From Bacillota bacterium (lineage in GTDB: Bacteria; Bacillota; Clostridia; Christensenellales; Aristaeellaceae), in contig JAFADG010000025.1 in NCBI GenBank assembly GCA_023425025.1, positions 1-16,608 on the forward strand: a stretch of DNA of 16,608 nt, given 5' to 3'. The position numbers and the translations under genes were made by a program. Shown here one piece after another: positions 14,234-16,608 of this stretch; the stretch's first letter is position 1; each line of letters begins with the position of its first letter. The notes beneath the pieces are model-generated. The model was not told the origin of the DNA. It did no database searches and saw only the letters and a list, made by a program, of their open reading frames with translations.

Positions 14234-15079
14234 TTATTCCTTTACCGCGCCGGATGATAGCACCTGCGTCATGTACTGCTGATTGATGGCAAACAGGATC
14301 ATGAACGGAACAGCCACCAGCACAGCCCCGGCTGCAAACATGGTGAAATTCGTCCGTTCCCGGCCGTTGATCATATCGAACAGGCCGATGGCCAGCGTCT
14401 TTTTGGCGTCCGATTTGATCAGCAGCCTTGGCAGTATGAAATCCATCCAGGGACCTGTAAAGCTGGTGACGGCCAGGAATGTGACCATGGGCCGGGCAAT
14501 GGGCAGAATGATCTTCAGGAAGGTTCTAAAATACCCGGCGCCATCCACCCTGGCGGCCTCGTCCAGCGAACGGGGAACGGTATCCAGGTACCCTTTGATC
14601 AGCCAGGTATTGTAGGGAATCTGCCCGGCGGCATATACCAGGATCAGGCCCAGGTGCGTATCCAGCAGCCCCAGGCGCCAGACAAGCACATACAGCGCAA
14701 TCATGCCCGCAAAGGAGGGGAACATCTGCAAAATCAGCATGCCCATGAGCATGGGCTTTTTCGCCTTGAAGCGGAACCTGGAGAATATGTAGGCCGAAAC
14801 CGTTGTGATGCATACCGACAGCGCGGAGTTGACGGCCGCGATTTTGAGTGTGTTCAGGTACCAATTCAGATATTTGGTATCATGAAACAGACGGTCAAAC
14901 TGGCGAAGGGAAAACTGCTGCGGAAAGGGATAGGCGCTCAGCCCGGCCAGCGCGTCGCCTTCCGAAAAAGCGCTGGATACCGTGAAAAGCAGCGGATAGA
15001 GGACCAACAGCACGACCGCCACAAGGAAGAAGTACAATACGACATACCGCAGAGCCTGCATCAAGCGGGAAGATAGCAT
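14234..15079 (-). CDS. malG: maltodextrin ABC transporter permease, MalG-type
   Basis: 281-residue inner-membrane subunit of a CUT1-type carbohydrate importer. Six membrane helices start with residues 11-33. The EAA loop, DEAARVDGAGYFRTFLKIILP at about 173-193, couples to the ATPase. The C-terminal ending INQQYMTQVLSSGAVKE is typical of MalG, in which the tail contacts the ATPase dimer. It follows malF with a TAATG stop/start overlap and AAGGAAGGTGA as ribosome binding site, so translation is coupled. The neighbouring secreted amylase supports maltodextrin as substrate; related glycoside importers share this fold, so specificity is inferred from context. No MalK-type ATPase is in the window; a shared MsmX-like ATPase elsewhere is likely. 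Confidence 0.88.
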   Translation of the reverse strand: MLSSRLMQALRYVVLYFFLVAVVLLVLYPLLFTVSSAFSEGDALAGLSAYPFPQQFSLRQFDRLFHDTKYLNWYLNTLKIAAVNSALSVCITTVSAYIFSRFRFKAKKPMLMGMLILQMFPSFAGMIALYVLVWRLGLLDTHLGLILVYAAGQIPYNTWLIKGYLDTVPRSLDEAARVDGAGYFRTFLKIILPIARPMVTFLAVTSFTGPWMDFILPRLLIKSDAKKTLAIGLFDMINGRERTNFTMFAAGAVLVAVPFMILFAINQQYMTQVLSSGAVKE

Positions 15080-16413
15080 TACAGATCACCTTCCTTAAAC
15101 GCCTTGGTGCGGGAGAAATTGTATATGGCAAAGGGAGCGATGACCACAAACAGCAGGATAGCCAGAACGGCCGCCTTGTTGTATTGGCGAAGGTCGTAGG
15201 TCAGTTTGTACATCCAGCTCATCAATATATCGGTGCCGCCCGCCCCGGACTGTGTGGTGGCCGTATCGGTGGGCCCGCCCTGGGTGAGGTAATACACCGC
15301 CCCGAAATTGTTCAGGTTGTAGGAAAAGCTCATGATGAACAGGGGGATCGTTTGGTACAGCACCAGCGGCAGCGTGATCTTCATGAATTGCTGGCGACGG
15401 CTGGCGCCGTCGATCTGCGCTGCCTCATACAAATCGCCGGGCACAGATGTCATGACGCCCGTGATCAGCATCATGAAATACGGGAAACCCAGCCACAGGT
15501 TCACCAGCACGCAGGAGAAGCGGGCCATGCCTATCTCCGAGAGCCAGGGGATATTTTGACTGATGATCCCCCATTGCTTGAGCAGCATATTGACAGGCCC
15601 GAACTGGCCGTTTAGAAGGTTACGCCATATCATCAGCGACAGCATGGCCGGCACCGAATAAGGCAGCACATAGATGCTTCGAAAGAGCTTGGGCAGCTTG
15701 ATCTTTCTGTTGAGCAGCGTCAGCGCCATGAGCATACCCCCCGCGTAGCTGGTGGTGGTGGCCAGCGTCGCCCATAGAAAGGTCCAAATGGCGGTGCGGG
15801 CAAAAGCGCCGGACCACAGGGGCCTGTTGGCGATTTGCTCAAACGTCTCCAGACCGACCCAGTCCACCGTATTGGCCGGGGGGATATTCTTGGGCGTGGA
15901 GTAATTGGTAAAGGCAATCAGGGCGGAGAACAAAAGCGGTATGAAAATAAAAAATACGATCATCACCAGGATGGGTGAAAGCCCCACCACGGCAAAGGAC
16001 GTGTCTGCCAGCGAACTCAAAAACAGCCGGTTGGTGGGATAGCCGCCCATGCGCTGGTACCTGCGCTGCGTATGCATGGCATCCCGGATATTGGCGATGT
16101 ACAAGCCGATGAAAGCGGCCAGCAGGATCATGTAAATGATCCCCTCCACCATCATGAAAAGGGAATTGTCGCGCTGCAGAATGTTTAGTTCGGGATGCGC
16201 GTCACCCAGCGTGATGAAGCCCCGTATCTTCTGAAAAAAAGCCGTGCAGTTGAAAAGAAACGCAAGCTCCACGAGCGAAAAAAACGTGCCCTTGATGTAC
16301 TGCTTTTGAAAAAGCAGCTGTCCCAGCCCCATAAACAGGCCGGAAGCGATAACAGGCCGCCTGTCAGAAATCCGCTCCACTTTTTTCGGCGCTTTTACGG
16401 CAAGCTGCGCCAT
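15079..16413 (-). CDS. malF: maltodextrin ABC transporter permease, MalF-type
   Basis: 444-residue permease of a CUT1 importer. Two additional N-terminal hydrophobic regions (about 20-60 and 84-110) precede the six-helix core (from about 140), resembling the 8-TM plan of MalF, but without the large extracytoplasmic P2 domain of the enterobacterial protein. The EAA loop is at 330-350 (EAAQIDGASRRQQFMKITLP). The signature NNFGAVYYLTQGGP (368-381) is characteristic of MalF homologues. The start at ATG 16413 is chosen over GTG 16422 because GAGGGGG (16428-16422) overlaps that GTG and is 8 bases from the ATG. First intact gene of the operon. The expected upstream malE-type binding protein gene is not seen; an IS200/IS605-like end begins about 50 bp upstream. 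Confidence 0.9.
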   Translation of the reverse strand: MAQLAVKAPKKVERISDRRPVIASGLFMGLGQLLFQKQYIKGTFFSLVELAFLFNCTAFFQKIRGFITLGDAHPELNILQRDNSLFMMVEGIIYMILLAAFIGLYIANIRDAMHTQRRYQRMGGYPTNRLFLSSLADTSFAVVGLSPILVMIVFFIFIPLLFSALIAFTNYSTPKNIPPANTVDWVGLETFEQIANRPLWSGAFARTAIWTFLWATLATTTSYAGGMLMALTLLNRKIKLPKLFRSIYVLPYSVPAMLSLMIWRNLLNGQFGPVNMLLKQWGIISQNIPWLSEIGMARFSCVLVNLWLGFPYFMMLITGVMTSVPGDLYEAAQIDGASRRQQFMKITLPLVLYQTIPLFIMSFSYNLNNFGAVYYLTQGGPTDTATTQSGAGGTDILMSWMYKLTYDLRQYNKAAVLAILLFVVIAPFAIYNFSRTKAFKEGDL

Positions 16414-16421
16414 ACGGAACA

Positions 16422-16428
16422 CCCCCTC
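16422..16428 (-). promoter_or_regulatory. ribosome binding site deciding malF start
   Basis: GAGGGGG on the - strand runs into the first base of the candidate GTG start at 16422 and lies 8 bases before ATG 16413. This makes the ATG the usable start. Confidence 0.75.
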
Positions 16429-16460
16429 AAGAATTGCTGCAACGGGAGCCCAGAATCAAA

Positions 16461-16481
16461 ACCACCGGCTTAGCCGGTGGT
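16461..16481. repeat. terminal hairpin of the IS-like end
   Basis: ACCACCGGC (16461-16469) and GCCGGTGGT (16473-16481) are exact reverse complements with a 3-base loop, and no strong U-tract follows (TTTTGATTC on -). This fits the single-strand recognition hairpin used by Y1 transposases better than a standard terminator, though weak termination is possible. Confidence 0.65.
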
Positions 16482-16494
16482 ATGCACCGCGCCT

Positions 16495-16608
16495 TCAAGG
16501 CGAATTTACTAGCCGCGTCTCAAGACGCATTGAACCATCTATCAACTGCATTTCATGCCCCACCGCTCGTAAACGAGCTATAGCCCTTACTCTTGCGCTG
16601 CGAACGGC
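16495..16608 (-). CDS. partial C-terminus of a probable TnpB-like transposase-associated protein
   Basis: 37 codons and a TGA stop remain in the window; the frame is open to its right edge. The tail is basic and Arg/Leu-rich (VRSARVRAIARLRAVGHEMQ near its beginning, MRLETRLVNSP at the end). This is too short to show the RuvC or zinc-finger motifs of TnpB. The assignment rests on the adjoining terminal hairpin and the hairpin-rich DNA of the coding end, both typical of tnpB genes whose 3' end overlaps the omega-RNA. Alternatives are an unrelated gene or a Y1 transposase. It is co-oriented with malF, 81 bp upstream of the malF start. Confidence 0.45.
   Translation of the reverse strand, partial: AVRSARVRAIARLRAVGHEMQLIDGSMRLETRLVNSP

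Larger units (their letters stand above)
16456..16608 (-). mobile_element. right end of a probable IS200/IS605-family element (partial)
   Basis: Reading on the - strand, the tail of an open frame is followed 13 bp later by a perfect hairpin with loop TAA (16481-16461) and then TTTTGATTC. Small GC stems recur inside the frame at 16578-16565, 16528-16515 and 16502-16490. A terminal imperfect-palindrome hairpin just past the last gene, with no inverted terminal repeats, is typical of IS200/IS605/IS1341 right ends. The element continues beyond the window. The exact boundary near 16456 is a guess. Confidence 0.5.

Overview
The window looks like a chromosomal segment of a motile, carbohydrate-fermenting member of the Clostridia (Bacillota). 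The grounds are GGAGG-type ribosome binding sites before most genes, sigma-A and sigma-D style promoters, strong U-tract terminators, a MotA/MotB/MCP motility set, and intracellular glycosidases next to a MalF/MalG importer without a local ATPase. No rRNA or other taxonomic marker is present, so a finer assignment is not possible. Bases 1 to about 2600 are visibly more A+T-rich than the rest.

Layout. (1) 1-2700, + strand: four small unrelated accessory genes in a row (GNAT acetyltransferase, VOC/glyoxalase-like protein, second GNAT, histidine-phosphatase-like protein). Each is followed within about 50 bp by a copy of the same degenerate ~47-bp element, giving a gene-cassette-like array with no integrase in view. 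A strong terminator closes it at 2658-2700. (2) 2734-7064, - strand: a two-gene operon of a YicI-type GH31 alpha-xylosidase and a GH42 beta-galactosidase, both cytoplasmic, suited to trimming imported oligosaccharides. (3) 7254-7931, +: a divergent Crp/Fnr regulator with a good promoter and a 33-bp palindrome in the shared intergenic region. (4) 8026-8102, +: tRNA-Arg(ACG) with its own promoter and terminator. (5) 8641-10428, +: a methyl-accepting chemotaxis protein with an unusual structured leader and a terminator; converging on it, (6) motB-motA on the - strand (10698-12329), preceded by a candidate sigma-D promoter and a ~200-nt leader. (7) 12626-16413, - strand: malF-malG-secreted alpha-amylase operon with a terminator. 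(8) 16461-16608: the right end of what looks like an IS200/IS605-type element (C-terminal tail of a probable TnpB plus small hairpins), immediately upstream of malF where a malE-type binding protein gene and promoter would be expected.

How it works together: the amylase would cut starch outside the cell and MalFG would import the maltodextrins. The binding protein is not visible and the ATPase is presumably encoded elsewhere, as is common in Bacillota. The GH31/GH42 pair would process xylosyl- and galactosyl-substituted oligosaccharides inside the cell. MCP and MotAB serve chemotaxis and flagellar rotation. The most noteworthy items are the repeat-punctuated cassette array, the IS end with a possible omega-RNA abutting malF, and the structured leader before the MCP gene.
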